Shown here piece after piece: positions 42,442-55,902 of a stretch of 64,000 bases of DNA; position 1 is the first letter of the stretch, and each line of letters starts with the position of its first letter. Source of the DNA: Staphylococcus massiliensis CCUG 55927 (GTDB taxonomy: Bacteria > Bacillota > Bacilli > Staphylococcales > Staphylococcaceae); assembly GCF_000298075.1 (NCBI RefSeq), contig NZ_JH815593.1, forward strand, positions 1,622,716 to 1,686,715. The letters are read 5' to 3'. The notes beneath the pieces are model-generated. The model searched no databases, was not told where the DNA came from, and was given only the letters and a program-made list of their open reading frames with translations. The translations under genes and the position numbers were made by a program.

Positions 42442-42709
42442 ATATAATCCCCCTTATTTTTCTCTCTTATTAAAAGTATACGCTTAGAAAATAGGGGAAA
42501 CAATAAAGTTCGTGAAATCCGTAACATGGTATTGAATTAGTATTTTAAAGGGGTAAAGAAATTGCTTATTGACTTAACCTGTGTACAGGTATAATATATC
42601 TTATTGTATTTGGTGCAAATATAATCATTAATGAATCTTTTAGAGAATGTAAAGTTCTTACAGTTATCTATAAGTATTTGTTAAATCATGGATATAAGGA
42701 GGCTTTCGT

Positions 42710-43519
42710 ATGGAAATCTTATCCACTGTTAGCATACCCAAACGTAAAAAGGAAACGCATAAAGGTGATTACGGCAGAATTTTACTCATCGGCGGAAATA
42801 GCAATTTAGGTGGCGCTATTATGTTAGCAGCTCGTGCATGTGTGAATAGTGGAAGCGGATTAATTACTGTAGCAACGCATCCGACTAACCACCCAGCATT
42901 ACATGCAAATTGTCCTGAAGCCATGGTTATTGATATCAACGATACTAAAAAATTAACGAAGCATATTGAAGCAACGGATTGTATCTTAATTGGACCAGGT
43001 CTAGGTTGTGACTTTAAAGGTAACAATGCAATCACGTTCTTATTACAAAACATTCAACCTCATCAAACTTTAATTATTGACGGTGACGCAATTTCAATCA
43101 TTAGTAAACTGAAACCAGACATTCCTGCGTGTCATGTGATTTACACACCACATCAAAAAGAATGGGAACGTCTAAGTGGTATTCCGATTGAAGAACAAAC
43201 GTATGAACGTAACCGTGAAGCGGTCGACCGTCTAAACGCGACTGTAGTGCTTAAAAAGCACGGCACGGAAATTTTCTTCCAAGAAGGCGAATATAAATTA
43301 CAAATTGGTAGCCCAGCAATGGCAACAGGTGGCATGGGTGATACTTTAGCAGGTATGATTACAAGCTTTGTAGGCCAATTTGAAAACGACGATGCGGTTA
43401 CAAGTGCGACGTATACACACAGTTATATTGGAGAAGAATTATCAAAAAGTATGTATGTTGTACCGCCTTCAAACCTAATTGATGAAATTCCTTACGCAAT
43501 GAAACGTTTAGAAGACTAA
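42710..43519 (+). CDS. nnrD: ADP-dependent NAD(P)H-hydrate dehydratase
   Basis: This is a 269-residue ribokinase-fold enzyme that repairs hydrated NADH and NADPH. GRILLIGGNSNLGGAIMLAA is near the start, IGPGLG is the phosphate-binding turn, and TPHQKEW and ATGGMGDTLAGMI carry the catalytic Asp. It has no N-terminal epimerase (NnrE) half. AGGAGG lies before the ATG. It is divergent from hutH, convergent with gyrA and head-on to the fork, as in S. aureus. Confidence 0.93.
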   Translation: MEILSTVSIPKRKKETHKGDYGRILLIGGNSNLGGAIMLAARACVNSGSGLITVATHPTNHPALHANCPEAMVIDINDTKKLTKHIEATDCILIGPGLGCDFKGNNAITFLLQNIQPHQTLIIDGDAISIISKLKPDIPACHVIYTPHQKEWERLSGIPIEEQTYERNREAVDRLNATVVLKKHGTEIFFQEGEYKLQIGSPAMATGGMGDTLAGMITSFVGQFENDDAVTSATYTHSYIGEELSKSMYVVPPSNLIDEIPYAMKRLED

Positions 43520-43528
43520 TTAAAATAG

Positions 43529-43570
43529 AAGACAGGCTAGAACAAGGTGATGTTCTAGCCTGTCTTTTTT
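43529..43570. terminator. Bidirectional terminator between nnrD and gyrA
   Basis: AAGACAGGCTAGAACA and TGTTCTAGCCTGTCTT form a perfect 16-bp stem with T and A runs on both sides. Confidence 0.9.
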
Positions 43571-43581
43571 ATAATATGAAA

Positions 43582-46227
43582 TTAAGATTCGTCGTCTTTA
43601 TCGCTATTTTCGATATCTTCGTTTACACGATCCATGAAGTCTTTACGGACTTCGATGCGTTCCTCTGAATCGCTATCCGCTTCTTCAGTTTTGATAACAT
43701 CTCCTGGTGCTTCATCTTCAAGTACTTGTTCTTTAGAAACATCATTGTCGTCTTCAGATTCCGAATCATCTTCACCTTTAATATCGTCGTCTTCTTTGAC
43801 CTTTGCTACAGTAGATACGAATTGGTTATCTTGTAATCGGATAAGACGCACACCCTGAGTCGCACGACCTGTTTGACTAATGTCTTCTACTTGAAGGCGG
43901 ATAATAACGCCTAGGTTCGTTACAATCATGAGATCCTCATCGCCACTAACAGTCGTAATACATACAATATCTCCGTTACGTTCAGTTAACGTGGCTGTCT
44001 TAATACCTTTACCACCACGATTAGATAAACGATACTCATTTACGTTAGTACGCTTACCATAACCTTTATCAGTTACAACAAGAATTTCGTCATCGCTTTC
44101 TTTATGTGCAACGTCTAAGCCGACGACCATATCACCTTCACGAAGTGTAATACCTTTTACACCTGCCGCAGTACGTCCGAGAGGTCGTAACGTTGATTCG
44201 TCGAAACGTATCAATGACGCGTGTTTAGTACCAATTAGAATATCTTGGTTGCCATCGATAAGTCTTACCGCAATTAACTCATCGTGGTCTTTAAAACTAA
44301 TTGCTATTTTACCGTTCTTATTAATGCGAGAGAAGTTATTTAAACGTGAACGCTTCACGATACCTTGTTTTGTCGCAAAGACTAAATAATCATCTTCTTT
44401 ATCTAAGTCTTTAACAGCAATCATGGTACTGATCACTTCGTCTTTTTCAATTTCTAAAGCATTCACAATAGGAATACCTTTAGACTGACGTGAGAGTTCT
44501 GGTACTTCATAACCCTTAAGTTTATACACGCGACCTTTATTCGTGAAGAATAGGATGTGATCATGCGTGCTCAGCGTTACAAGCTGACTTACAAAGTCTT
44601 CTTCAAGCGTATTCATACCTTGCACACCGCGACCACCACGATTTTGCGCACGATATGTAGACACTGGTAAACGCTTAATGTAATTATTATGACTTAATGT
44701 AATCACGATTTGCTCTTCAGGAATTAAATCCTCGTCTTCAATGTGATCAATGCCGCCTATTTGAATTTCAGTACGACGTTCATCACCAAAGCGTTCTTTA
44801 ATTTCTTCAAGTTCTTCTCGAACGATATTAAGTAAGAGTTCTTCATCAGCTAAGATAGCCTTTAACTCTTTAATATATTCAATAAGTTGATTATATTCGT
44901 CTTCAATCTTATCTCGCTCTAAGCCTGTTAAACGTCTTAAACGCATATCTAAAATAGCTTGAGCTTGACGTTCAGATAATTTAAAGCGCTCTTGCAGGCT
45001 ATCCATCGCAATCTTATCTGTTTCAGATTCACGGATTGTTGAGATGATTTCATCGATATGGTCTAACGCGATACGTAAACCTTCAAGGATATGTGCACGG
45101 TCTTCGGCTTTTCTAAGGTTGTATTCAGTTCTACGACGTACAACGACTTTTTGATGTTCAAGATAAGATTCTAAAGCTTGTTTTAAGTTAATTAAGCGTG
45201 GTCTGCCGTTAACTAAAGCAATCATATTCACACCAAATGACGTTTGTAGTGGAGTTAATTTATAAAGATTGTTTAATACGACATTCGCATTCGCTTCTCT
45301 TTTAACATCGATTACAACACGTACACCAGTACGTAAACTTGTTTCGTCACGTAAGTCTGTGATACCTTCGATTTTCTTATCACGAGCAAGTTCAGCAATC
45401 TTTTCAATCATACGCGCCTTGTTCACTTGGAACGGTACTTCAGTTACGACGATGCTTTCACGACCATTTCCACGTGATTCAATTTCTGCCTTAGCACGCA
45501 TTTGAATAGAGCCTCGTCCAGTTTCATAAGCGCGTCTAATTCCACTTTTACCGAGAATAAGCCCCGCAGTAGGAAAATCTGGACCTTGAATATCGTTCAT
45601 AAGCTCTGAAATAGTAATATCAGGGTTATAACTTATACTTAAAACACCATCAATAACTTCAGTCATATTATGAGGTGGTATGTTCGTTGCCATACCTACC
45701 GCAATACCTGACGCACCGTTAACAAGAAGGTTAGGGAAACGAGCAGGTAAGACTGACGGCTCTCTTTCCGTGCCGTCATAGTTGTCGATAAAGTCGATCG
45801 TGTCTTTATTAATATCACGCAGTAATTCAAGCGTGAGCTTTGTCATTCGCGCTTCAGTATAACGCATTGCTGCGGCACCATCGCCGTCCATAGACCCAAA
45901 GTTACCTTGTCCATCAACAAGTGGATAACGATAACTGAAATCCTGAGCCATACGTACCATAGCCTCGTAGATAGATGAGTCACCATGAGGGTGATACTTA
46001 CCCATTACATCACCGACAATACGTGCGGACTTCTTATAAGGTTTATCCGGCGTCATACCTTGTTCATTTAAACCGTATAAAATACGTCGGTGAACCGGCT
46101 TTAAACCATCTCTAACGTCTGGCAATGCACGTGAAACGATAACGCTCATCGCATAATCTAAAAATGACTCACGCATTTCACTGCTTATATTTCGTTCATT
46201 AATTCTTGATTCAGGTATTTCAGCCAT
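43582..46227 (-). CDS. gyrA: DNA gyrase subunit A
   Basis: This is an 881-residue type II topoisomerase breakage-reunion subunit. The N-terminal winged helix and tower carry the catalytic Tyr in [10 protein letters not shown]. The C-terminal beta-pinwheel includes the GyrA box [11 protein letters not shown] long acidic tail (about 60 residues rich in D, E and S) ends the protein. The quinolone-determining positions are wild type: S84, S85 and E88. The ATG at 46227 has AGGAGG eight bases upstream and gives MAEIPES, aligning with MAELPQS of S. aureus. A TTG one codon earlier is less likely. Confidence 0.97.
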   Translation of the reverse strand: MAEIPESRINERNISSEMRESFLDYAMSVIVSRALPDVRDGLKPVHRRILYGLNEQGMTPDKPYKKSARIVGDVMGKYHPHGDSSIYEAMVRMAQDFSYRYPLVDGQGNFGSMDGDGAAAMRYTEARMTKLTLELLRDINKDTIDFIDNYDGTEREPSVLPARFPNLLVNGASGIAVGMATNIPPHNMTEVIDGVLSISYNPDITISELMNDIQGPDFPTAGLILGKSGIRRAYETGRGSIQMRAKAEIESRGNGRESIVVTEVPFQVNKARMIEKIAELARDKKIEGITDLRDETSLRTGVRVVIDVKREANANVVLNNLYKLTPLQTSFGVNMIALVNGRPRLINLKQALESYLEHQKVVVRRRTEYNLRKAEDRAHILEGLRIALDHIDEIISTIRESETDKIAMDSLQERFKLSERQAQAILDMRLRRLTGLERDKIEDEYNQLIEYIKELKAILADEELLLNIVREELEEIKERFGDERRTEIQIGGIDHIEDEDLIPEEQIVITLSHNNYIKRLPVSTYRAQNRGGRGVQGMNTLEEDFVSQLVTLSTHDHILFFTNKGRVYKLKGYEVPELSRQSKGIPIVNALEIEKDEVISTMIAVKDLDKEDDYLVFATKQGIVKRSRLNNFSRINKNGKIAISFKDHDELIAVRLIDGNQDILIGTKHASLIRFDESTLRPLGRTAAGVKGITLREGDMVVGLDVAHKESDDEILVVTDKGYGKRTNVNEYRLSNRGGKGIKTATLTERNGDIVCITTVSGDEDLMIVTNLGVIIRLQVEDISQTGRATQGVRLIRLQDNQFVSTVAKVKEDDDIKGEDDSESEDDNDVSKEQVLEDEAPGDVIKTEEADSDSEERIEVRKDFMDRVNEDIENSDKDDES

Positions 46228-46264
46228 CAAGATATCCTCCTTAATTCATCTTCAAATTCTAACT

Positions 46265-49310
<3,046 letters not shown>

Positions 49311-49314
<4 letters not shown>

Positions 49315-49544
49315 CGTTCACCTTCATGAATGATTTTAAATGAATCGACTTCAGGGATTTCAATTAAATCATTATCATGAAGCTTTTTACCTCTTCTATT
49401 TTCGAGTTCGCCATTTAAGAAAACTTCGAATTCGTTTAAGAACCATTTAGCCTGACCACCTGATTCTATTATGCCTTCATTTTTTAGAAATTGACCTAAA
49501 GTTATGTCACCTTCTACAACAATTTCTGTAGCCAAATTTATCAC
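49311..49544 (-). CDS. yaaA: S4-domain protein YaaA
   Basis: This is a 77-residue protein made of an S4 RNA-binding domain ([21 protein letters not shown], then [15 protein letters not shown]). Its role is unclear; it is linked to ribosome assembly in bacilli. The GTG at 49544 gives the same length and N-terminus as in S. aureus. A TTG three codons later has better spacing from GGAG. Unusually a DsbA-like gene separates it from dnaN. Confidence 0.9.
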
Positions 49545-49671
49545 TCCATTCTAATCGTACTCACTCCTATATTATACCTTTTTTTAGGCTAAATTTCATG
49601 TGTTAGCGTACGATTTAAGCGATGTTTTTAAAGTGAAAATTTTACCACAATTTCGTTATTCGTAAAAAACA

Positions 49672-50349
49672 TCACTTTTGTTTAAGCTCCTTATTGATTT
49701 GAGCTTTAATCTGTTTATAATCCGTGCCATTTTCAACTTTGTGCCCGTTTACAAAGACACTTGGCACTTGCTTGACGTTCTGTTCATCAGCAAGAATTTT
49801 ATCTTGATCAAGCTTAGCTTGTGCTTCACTTTTAGGGTTTTGATACGCATCTTGAATTTTTTGACGCTTTGATTCACTCACACCAATATACTTCAATACT
49901 TGTTGAATCGTCTTCTCATTCATCCAAGATTCAGGTGCTTCATCGGTTTGCTTATCAAACATAGCTTGATGAAATGCCCAATATTTGTCAGGCGCATTAA
50001 TATGTACAGCATGCATCGCACGATTTCCTAGATCAGAAACCTCTCCATGCACCGAACGTGTTGCATATGTAAACGATACATCTTTCTTATCGAAATCCTT
50101 GTAAAGATGCTTTTTAATATCCGCGTTTAAAGCTTTACAGTAAGGACACGTATAATCACCGAACTCAACCACCTTAACTTTAGCATCTTTATGCCCCATG
50201 GTTGGATGATCTTTTACCTTATCGAAAAGCTCTTTCGCTGAGTGATTCTGAGTTTTATTTTGAAATAATAGAAACACTGTGATTAAAATCATCGCGATTA
50301 CAAATAACGTTAGAATCATAAAAAATTTATTTGTTTTACCCTTCAACAT
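49672..50349 (-). CDS. DsbA/BdbD-like thiol-disulfide oxidoreductase, membrane-anchored
   Basis: This is a 225-residue protein. An N-terminal membrane anchor (about residues 9-29) is followed by an extracytoplasmic DsbA-type thioredoxin domain. The active site is C68-P-Y-C71, the helical insertion spans about 90-185, and the cis-proline loop is VPSVFVNG (P196). The family introduces or shuffles disulfides in exported proteins. The gene lies between dnaN and yaaA, where staphylococci normally have nothing. It is not the usual S. aureus DsbA lipoprotein by context: no lipobox Cys is seen. It has its own ~120-base upstream gap and probably its own promoter. Confidence 0.88.
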   Translation of the reverse strand: MLKGKTNKFFMILTLFVIAMILITVFLLFQNKTQNHSAKELFDKVKDHPTMGHKDAKVKVVEFGDYTCPYCKALNADIKKHLYKDFDKKDVSFTYATRSVHGEVSDLGNRAMHAVHINAPDKYWAFHQAMFDKQTDEAPESWMNEKTIQQVLKYIGVSESKRQKIQDAYQNPKSEAQAKLDQDKILADEQNVKQVPSVFVNGHKVENGTDYKQIKAQINKELKQK

Positions 50350-50469
50350 TTTGACACCTCTTTTAAGTACTCTCTATATAATTATACGTTAAGAATATTA
50401 TTTTTTCTTCTCATAAATAAAAAGAAGTGAGACCTCCTTTAGCCTCACCCCTTTTAAATATGCGGTGTA

Positions 50470-51603
50470 TTAGTATGTTCTGATAGGTAAAATCAATTGT
50501 GTTACTGAGTCATCATCTTTTGGTTTAAGAATAAATGGTTTCATAGTACCGAAGAATTCCACTTCAACTTCGTCATTATCAATGGCTTTTAAAGCATCCA
50601 TCATGTACTTAGAGTTAAACGATATCTTAAGATTACCACCTTCAACATCGCTTGCTGTAACTTCCTCTTTAACAGTACCAATTTCTGGAGAAGTTGAAGA
50701 TAATTCAACTAATTCGTTACCAGTACTTAATTTAATAACATTATTACCGCCTTCACGAGCAAGTAATGATGCACGATCAATCGCATGATAGAAATCGCTG
50801 TTATTAATACCTAATTTAATTTCAAAGTTCTCAGGGAACAATCTAGACGTATCTGGATAATGACCTTCAAGTAAACGTGAAATAAAGTTTACATTACCGA
50901 CTCTAAATAAAACTTGGTTTGATGCAAAGAAAATATCAATGTTGTCATCGCTGTCACTCATAATTTTATTTAATTCAGCTAAAGCTTTACCTGGAATGAT
51001 GACATTCTTATCTTCGTTAGTTTCATCTTCAAGTTTAAGCTTTCTGACAGCTAAGCGGTGAGAATCGGTTGCAGTGCATATTAATTCATTATCTTGTATA
51101 AGCCAGTTAACACCTGTTAATACAGGGCGTGTTTCTGAGGTGGACACTGCAAAATTCGTTTGAGCAATAACATTCTTAAGTACTTTGATAGGTAGCTGAA
51201 TCGCGTCATCACGGGAAACTTCAGGTAATAATGGATACTGATCAGGGTCTAAACCACTTAAGTTAAATTCTGAAAGACCAGAAGTAATTAATGTTTGGAA
51301 TTGTTCGTTTGTTGATAATTTAACTTCTTTACCAGGTAATTTCTTAACAATATCTACGAAGAAACGTCCAGGTAATACAACTGAACCTGTTTCAGCGATG
51401 TCTACAATCGTTTCCCCATCTTGCTCTTTAGGAATAGCGATTTCAATTGAAATTTCAGAGTCTGAACCTGTAAGTATAACTTTGTCACTCGTCGCATCGA
51501 TTTTAATACCAGTTAGAATTGGTAATGTCGTACGTGGTGAGATGGCTTTTAGTGTGTCATTTAATTGATTTAAGAAATAATCTCTTTGAATAGAAAATTC
51601 CAT
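50470..51603 (-). CDS. dnaN: DNA polymerase III beta sliding clamp
   Basis: This 377-residue clamp is made of three similar domains. Its N-terminus MEFSIQRDYFLNQLNDTLKAISPRTT is cut here to its key part NDTLKAISPRT. Conserved blocks include LSGLDPDQYPLLP, ATDSHRLAVRK and the C-terminal LILPIRTY. It tethers DNA polymerases and other factors to DNA. It is the gene after dnaA, separated by the unwinding region of oriC. Start at ATG 51603, 12 bases after AAGGAG. Confidence 0.97.
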   Translation of the reverse strand: MEFSIQRDYFLNQLNDTLKAISPRTTLPILTGIKIDATSDKVILTGSDSEISIEIAIPKEQDGETIVDIAETGSVVLPGRFFVDIVKKLPGKEVKLSTNEQFQTLITSGLSEFNLSGLDPDQYPLLPEVSRDDAIQLPIKVLKNVIAQTNFAVSTSETRPVLTGVNWLIQDNELICTATDSHRLAVRKLKLEDETNEDKNVIIPGKALAELNKIMSDSDDNIDIFFASNQVLFRVGNVNFISRLLEGHYPDTSRLFPENFEIKLGINNSDFYHAIDRASLLAREGGNNVIKLSTGNELVELSSTSPEIGTVKEEVTASDVEGGNLKISFNSKYMMDALKAIDNDEVEVEFFGTMKPFILKPKDDDSVTQLILPIRTY

Positions 51604-51630
51604 TAGTATTCTAAACTCCTTCCAGTCGTT

Positions 51631-51770
51631 TATATATATTATATAGGTTTTAAATTCGTAGTAATAGTCATAGGGGCTGTGGATTCGTGGATAACTTTAA
51701 TAAGTCTTTAGCAATTCGGAATTTTAAAGTATGGATAACTTGTTGATGGTGTGTATGACTTATCAACACG
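51631..51770 (-). other. oriC unwinding region between dnaA and dnaN (DnaA boxes, DnaA-trio, AT-rich DUE)
   Basis: Read on the - strand, DnaA boxes (TGTTGATAA at 51760, TTATCCATA at 51730, TTATCCACG at 51686, ATCCACAG next to it) are followed by GC-rich CCCC. A DnaA-trio-like track CTATGACTATTACTACGAA (51656-51674) and an AT-rich stretch (51631-51650) come next. This order equals the basal origin unwinding system described in B. subtilis. It places strand opening in the dnaA-dnaN gap. Confidence 0.75.
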
Positions 51771-51779
51771 ATTCACATT

Positions 51780-53132
51780 TTAGTTACGAATATCCTTTTC
51801 TAACGTTTCTACTTCTTGTTTAAAAGTAGGATCATTTAAGATGTCATTTCGAATTTTTTCATGCGCATGAATGACTGTCGTATGATCTCGACCTCCAAAT
51901 TCTTCACCGATTTTAGGCAATGAAAAATCTGTAAGTTCTCGTGCTAAATACATTGCAATTTGTCTAGGATATGCAATGGACTTCGTACGCTTTTTAGCTG
52001 CAAAGTCTTCTAAGCGAACACTGTAATACTGGCCTACAACTTTCTGTATATCTTGTATAGTGATTTTCTTTGATTTTGGTGACTGGATGATGTCTTTTAA
52101 AGCATCAGCTGTAAGTTCAGTCGTAATTGGTTTATTTTGCAACTTGGAGTACGCTAACACGCGTGTTAAAGCACCCTCGAGCTCACGTATATTGGATTGA
52201 ATTTGGTTAGCGATATACGTAAGGGCCTCTAGCGGGATGTCTAAATTTTCTTCTTCTGTTTTCTTCTGTAGGATTGCCATTCGAGTCTCGTAATCTGGCG
52301 GTGTAATATCCACGATTAATCCCCATTCAAATCGTGATCTCAAGCGTTCTTCTAACGTTGAAATTTCCTTTGGCGGTCGGTCACTTGAGATTACAATTTG
52401 CTTATTGGCTTGATGTAAATCATTAAACGTATGGAAGAATTCTTCTTGCGTTTGTTCTTTCTTTTGAATGAATTGAATATCATCAATTAATAAGATATCA
52501 ATATTACGGTACTTTTCACGGAAAGCCTCAGTTTGGTTGTTACGAATTGATTTAATAAATTCGTTTGTAAACTTCTCACTTGAAGTATAAAGTACTTTGG
52601 CATCCGGATTGTTCGCTAGGACGTAGTGACCAATGGCATGCATAAGATGCGTTTTACCGAGCCCAACGCCTCCATATATAAATAGAGGATTGTAAGCTTG
52701 CGCTGGTGCTTCTGCAACAGCGAGACTTGCGGCGTGTGGGAAGCGGTTGCCAGGTCCAATAACGAACGTTTCGAATGTGTTATTGATATTGAATTGCTCT
52801 TCACCTTGAGCACCGTTTCCTTCATTTAAAGCTTCTTTTGATTCTTCTTTCTGGTGGGCTTGCTGAACACTTTCAAGATCACTAATGTCATCGCGTGTGA
52901 TGAATATTGGTTTTAATTCATGACCTGTCGATTTGTATAAACACTGTTCAATGATCTGAAGATAATGTTGCTTGAGCCAATTTGCAATAAAAGGACTTTC
53001 GGTTACGATAATGGCTTCATCATTACGTAATGTGTAAAGTTCTGTATCTTTCAGCCACGTTTGATAACTAACTTCGCTGATTTCTTCTTTAGCGTGAAGG
53101 AGAACTTTATCCCAAATTTCTTGTTCTGACAT
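51780..53132 (-). CDS. dnaA: Chromosomal replication initiator DnaA
   Basis: This 450-residue AAA+ initiator has domain I (about 1-85), a short linker II, and domain III with Walker [14 protein letters not shown] and Walker [10 protein letters not shown]. Domain IV carries the signature [15 protein letters not shown]. It binds DnaA boxes and opens oriC. I chose the ATG at 53132 ([10 protein letters not shown]), aligning with MSEKEIWEKV of S. aureus. The upstream in-frame extension is not conserved and covers DnaA boxes. Boxes on both sides suggest autoregulation. Confidence 0.97.
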   Translation of the reverse strand: MSEQEIWDKVLLHAKEEISEVSYQTWLKDTELYTLRNDEAIIVTESPFIANWLKQHYLQIIEQCLYKSTGHELKPIFITRDDISDLESVQQAHQKEESKEALNEGNGAQGEEQFNINNTFETFVIGPGNRFPHAASLAVAEAPAQAYNPLFIYGGVGLGKTHLMHAIGHYVLANNPDAKVLYTSSEKFTNEFIKSIRNNQTEAFREKYRNIDILLIDDIQFIQKKEQTQEEFFHTFNDLHQANKQIVISSDRPPKEISTLEERLRSRFEWGLIVDITPPDYETRMAILQKKTEEENLDIPLEALTYIANQIQSNIRELEGALTRVLAYSKLQNKPITTELTADALKDIIQSPKSKKITIQDIQKVVGQYYSVRLEDFAAKKRTKSIAYPRQIAMYLARELTDFSLPKIGEEFGGRDHTTVIHAHEKIRNDILNDPTFKQEVETLEKDIRN

Positions 53133-53161
53133 AATAAATTCCATCTTCCTTGTAAATTTAG

Positions 53162-53463
53162 TTATACACATAATTCTCATGCGTGGATAAAAAGAATCAC
53201 AGCATGTTGATAATTATCCACAGGTTAGTCACATTCTGTGGGTAAGTATAACACAACTATGATTTATGCACAGTATTTTGTATATAATTGTAGTGATATA
53301 AACTCAGATATAACAAGTGTTAAACTACTTATCCACATCATTATACTTTTTCACAATGAGACATGTCAAATGGCTGTGAATATGTTCCTAAAATTATAAT
53401 AAGCTTGTGAACAAAATTTTTTATCCACAAAATAATTAAGTTCTAATGTGAATAAGTGGATAA
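53162..53463. other. oriC DnaA-box field between dnaA and rpmH
   Basis: Perfect boxes TTATCCACA lie at 53214, 53329 and 53421, with TTATACACA at 53162 and TTATGCACA at 53264. Variants are CGTGGATAA at 53182, TGTGGGTAA at 53237, TGTGAATAA at 53447 and AGTGGATAA at 53455. An AT-rich stretch without genes continues to 53640. Genes diverge from here in both directions. Confidence 0.88.
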
Positions 53464-53652
53464 CTTTATTATATATAGAAGAGAAATTTTATCTTGCTTT
53501 ATAGACGGTAATTTGTTATATTTTAGTAGTTGCTTGAAATATGGCTATTTCATTGATATAAAATCAAGATCTTTCAGAAAATTAAATTGGTATATCAATC
53601 TTATCTATTAACTAACGTTAGATAACAACAAACTTTATGGAGGTGTATTTTA

Positions 53653-53790
53653 ATGGTAAAACGTACGTATCAACCAAATAAACGTAAACACAGTAAAGTT
53701 CATGGTTTCAGAAAACGCATGAGCACTAAGAACGGCCGTAAAGTATTAGCGCGTCGTCGTCGTAAAGGCCGTAAAGTTCTTTCTGCATAA
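53653..53790 (+). CDS. rpmH: 50S ribosomal protein L34
   Basis: This 45-residue, very basic protein starts [19 protein letters not shown] and ends [12 protein letters not shown]. It is typical L34. A GGAGGTG site is seven bases upstream of the ATG. It is the first gene of the right arm, immediately next to oriC and followed by rnpA as in nearly all Firmicutes. Confidence 0.97.
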
Positions 53791-53921
53791 GACGAACTTA
53801 TAAAGAGATACACTTATGTGTGCTCTCATTAGTATCAAGTCATTTCAGTAGTCGGCAAGCTGTTATGACGATTTGATTGAGCATCAACTGCAGATGATGC
53901 TCATTTGTTATTTAGTCTGAG

Positions 53922-53950
53922 ATCACTGGCATATCAGTGGTCTTTTTTTT
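53922..53950 (+). terminator. Terminator in the rpmH-rnpA gap
   Basis: GATCACTG and CAGTGGTC arms are followed by eight T. A second strong hairpin without T tract (GAGCATCA / TGATGCTC) lies at 53879-53902. Both would lower read-through from rpmH into rnpA. Confidence 0.65.
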
Positions 53951-54008
53951 GATTTTATATTGGAATATAATGAGACTTGAAAGATGTAAGAGAAACGAGT
54001 GAATTAAG

Positions 54009-54353
54009 ATGGAAAAAGCATATCGTATTAAAAAGAATCGCGATTTCCAACTCATTTATCGAAAGGGTAAATCAGTCGCAAATCGACAATTTGTTATTTA
54101 TATGAGAGAAAACCCGGAATGTGATCATTTTCGATTAGGTATTAGCGTCTCCAAAAAGTTAGGTAATGCTGTTGTACGTAATCGAATTAAACGTTCGATA
54201 AGAGAATGTTTTAAAGTTCATAAACATAATCTTCATTCGAAAGACATCATCGTAATTGCTAGATTTCCAGCTAATAAAATGTCAGTTAATGAAATTCAAA
54301 AAAGCTTAGAACATGTTTTAAAAATTGCACGCTTATTTAATAAAAAGATATAA
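54009..54353 (+). CDS. rnpA: Ribonuclease P protein component
   Basis: This is a 114-residue basic protein that helps the RNase P RNA mature tRNA 5' ends. The RNP signature RLGISVSKKLGNAVVRNRIKR is seen as SVSKKLGNAVVRNRIKR near residues 47-63, and the Phe/Arg-rich start is KKNRDFQLIYRKGKS. A GAAACGAG site lies before the ATG. It sits between rpmH and mnmE. Confidence 0.96.
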   Translation: MEKAYRIKKNRDFQLIYRKGKSVANRQFVIYMRENPECDHFRLGISVSKKLGNAVVRNRIKRSIRECFKVHKHNLHSKDIIVIARFPANKMSVNEIQKSLEHVLKIARLFNKKI

Positions 54354-54498
54354 AAGGGTAGGGGATTTAGACGGAAGCCAGTCTTACTTAAGACAAACCG
54401 AAGTCTAACCTTAACCGACTTAATCATTGTTATCAAGCGCTTTTATAAAACGTTCGCTTTTAATTAGTTCATATAAGTTAAGGAGGCGAGAAAGTACT

Positions 54499-55878
54499 AT
54501 GGATTTAGATACAATTACAAGTATATCGACCCCAATGGGGGAGGGTGCTATCGGCATCGTAAGAATGTCAGGTCAAGATGCAGTCGAAATTGCAGATAAA
54601 TTATATAAAGGTAAGAAACAATTAAAAGATGTTCAAACACATACGATTAATTACGGACATATTATAGACCCAGAAACAGACGAAGTTGTTGAAGAGGTTA
54701 TGGTATCTGTTCTGAGAGCGCCTAGGACTTTTACCAGAGAAGATATCGTAGAAATTAACTGTCACGGGGGCATCTTAACAATTAATCGCGTATTAGAATT
54801 AACAATGACGCACGGTGCCAGAATTGCGGAGCCTGGTGAATATACGAAACGTGCTTTCTTAAATGGTCGTATCGACTTGTCACAAGCTGAAGCAGTTATG
54901 GACTTTATTCGTTCTAAAACTGACCGTGCCTCTAAAGTCGCGATGAACCAAATCGAAGGTAGATTAAGCGAACTTATTAAAAAGGAACGTCAAACAATTC
55001 TAGAGATTCTCGCACAAATTGAAGTAAATATAGACTACCCTGAGTATGACGACGTAGAAGATGCAACGAGCGAATTCCTTGTGACGCAATCTAAAGCGAT
55101 CAAGAAAGAAATCGATGCTTTATTAGAGACAGGGCAGCAAGGTAAAATCATGCGTGAAGGTTTATCTACTGTAATTGTTGGTAAACCAAACGTCGGGAAG
55201 TCTTCCATGCTTAACAACTTAATTCAAGATAATAAAGCTATCGTAACGGAGGTAGCAGGTACAACACGAGACGTCTTAGAAGAGTACGTGAATGTTAGAG
55301 GTGTACCATTGAGACTCGTTGATACAGCAGGCATTCGTGATACTGAAGATATTGTTGAGCGTATTGGTGTGGAACGCTCTCGAAAAGCCCTTAGTGAAGC
55401 TGACCTCATTTTATTTGTACTTAATTATAATGAGGCTTTAACTGAAGAAGATCGCAAATTGTATGAAGTCGTTAAAAACGAAGATGCTATCGTTATTATT
55501 AATAAGACTGACCTTGAGCAAAACCTTGATTTAGATGAGGTTAAGCGTATGATAGGCGATATGCCATTAATTGAAACATCCATGTTAGAACAACGTGGTA
55601 TCGATGAATTAGAAATTCAGATTCGTGATTTATTCTTTGGTGGCGACGTACAAAGCCAAGATATGACATACGTTTCTAATTCAAGACACATTTCATTATT
55701 AAAACAAGCAAGAAATAGCATTCAAGATGCCATTGATGCTGCAGAAATGGGCGTACCAATGGACATGGTACAAATCGATTTAACAAGAACTTGGGAAATT
55801 CTAGGTGAAATCATAGGTGAATCAGCCAGTGAAGAACTAATCGATCAACTATTTAGTCAATTCTGTTTAGGAAAATAA
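54499..55878 (+). CDS. mnmE: MnmE, tRNA modification GTPase
   Basis: This is a 459-residue GTPase that works with MnmG to form cmnm5U/nm5U at the wobble position of several tRNAs. The N-terminal folate-binding domain begins with [12 protein letters not shown]. The G domain has [10 protein letters not shown] (about 226), the DTAG switch motif and NKTD. The C-terminus ends in the catalytic-Cys motif FCLGK. The ATG at 54499 has AAGGAGG; the in-frame region upstream is not conserved. Confidence 0.97.
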   Translation: MDLDTITSISTPMGEGAIGIVRMSGQDAVEIADKLYKGKKQLKDVQTHTINYGHIIDPETDEVVEEVMVSVLRAPRTFTREDIVEINCHGGILTINRVLELTMTHGARIAEPGEYTKRAFLNGRIDLSQAEAVMDFIRSKTDRASKVAMNQIEGRLSELIKKERQTILEILAQIEVNIDYPEYDDVEDATSEFLVTQSKAIKKEIDALLETGQQGKIMREGLSTVIVGKPNVGKSSMLNNLIQDNKAIVTEVAGTTRDVLEEYVNVRGVPLRLVDTAGIRDTEDIVERIGVERSRKALSEADLILFVLNYNEALTEEDRKLYEVVKNEDAIVIINKTDLEQNLDLDEVKRMIGDMPLIETSMLEQRGIDELEIQIRDLFFGGDVQSQDMTYVSNSRHISLLKQARNSIQDAIDAAEMGVPMDMVQIDLTRTWEILGEIIGESASEELIDQLFSQFCLGK

Positions 55879-55902
55879 TATATAAAGGAGTGAAAACTGA
55901 GA

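Noticed and set aside
45970..45990. Fluoroquinolone-resistance change in gyrA
   Set aside because: S84, S85 and E88 are wild type.
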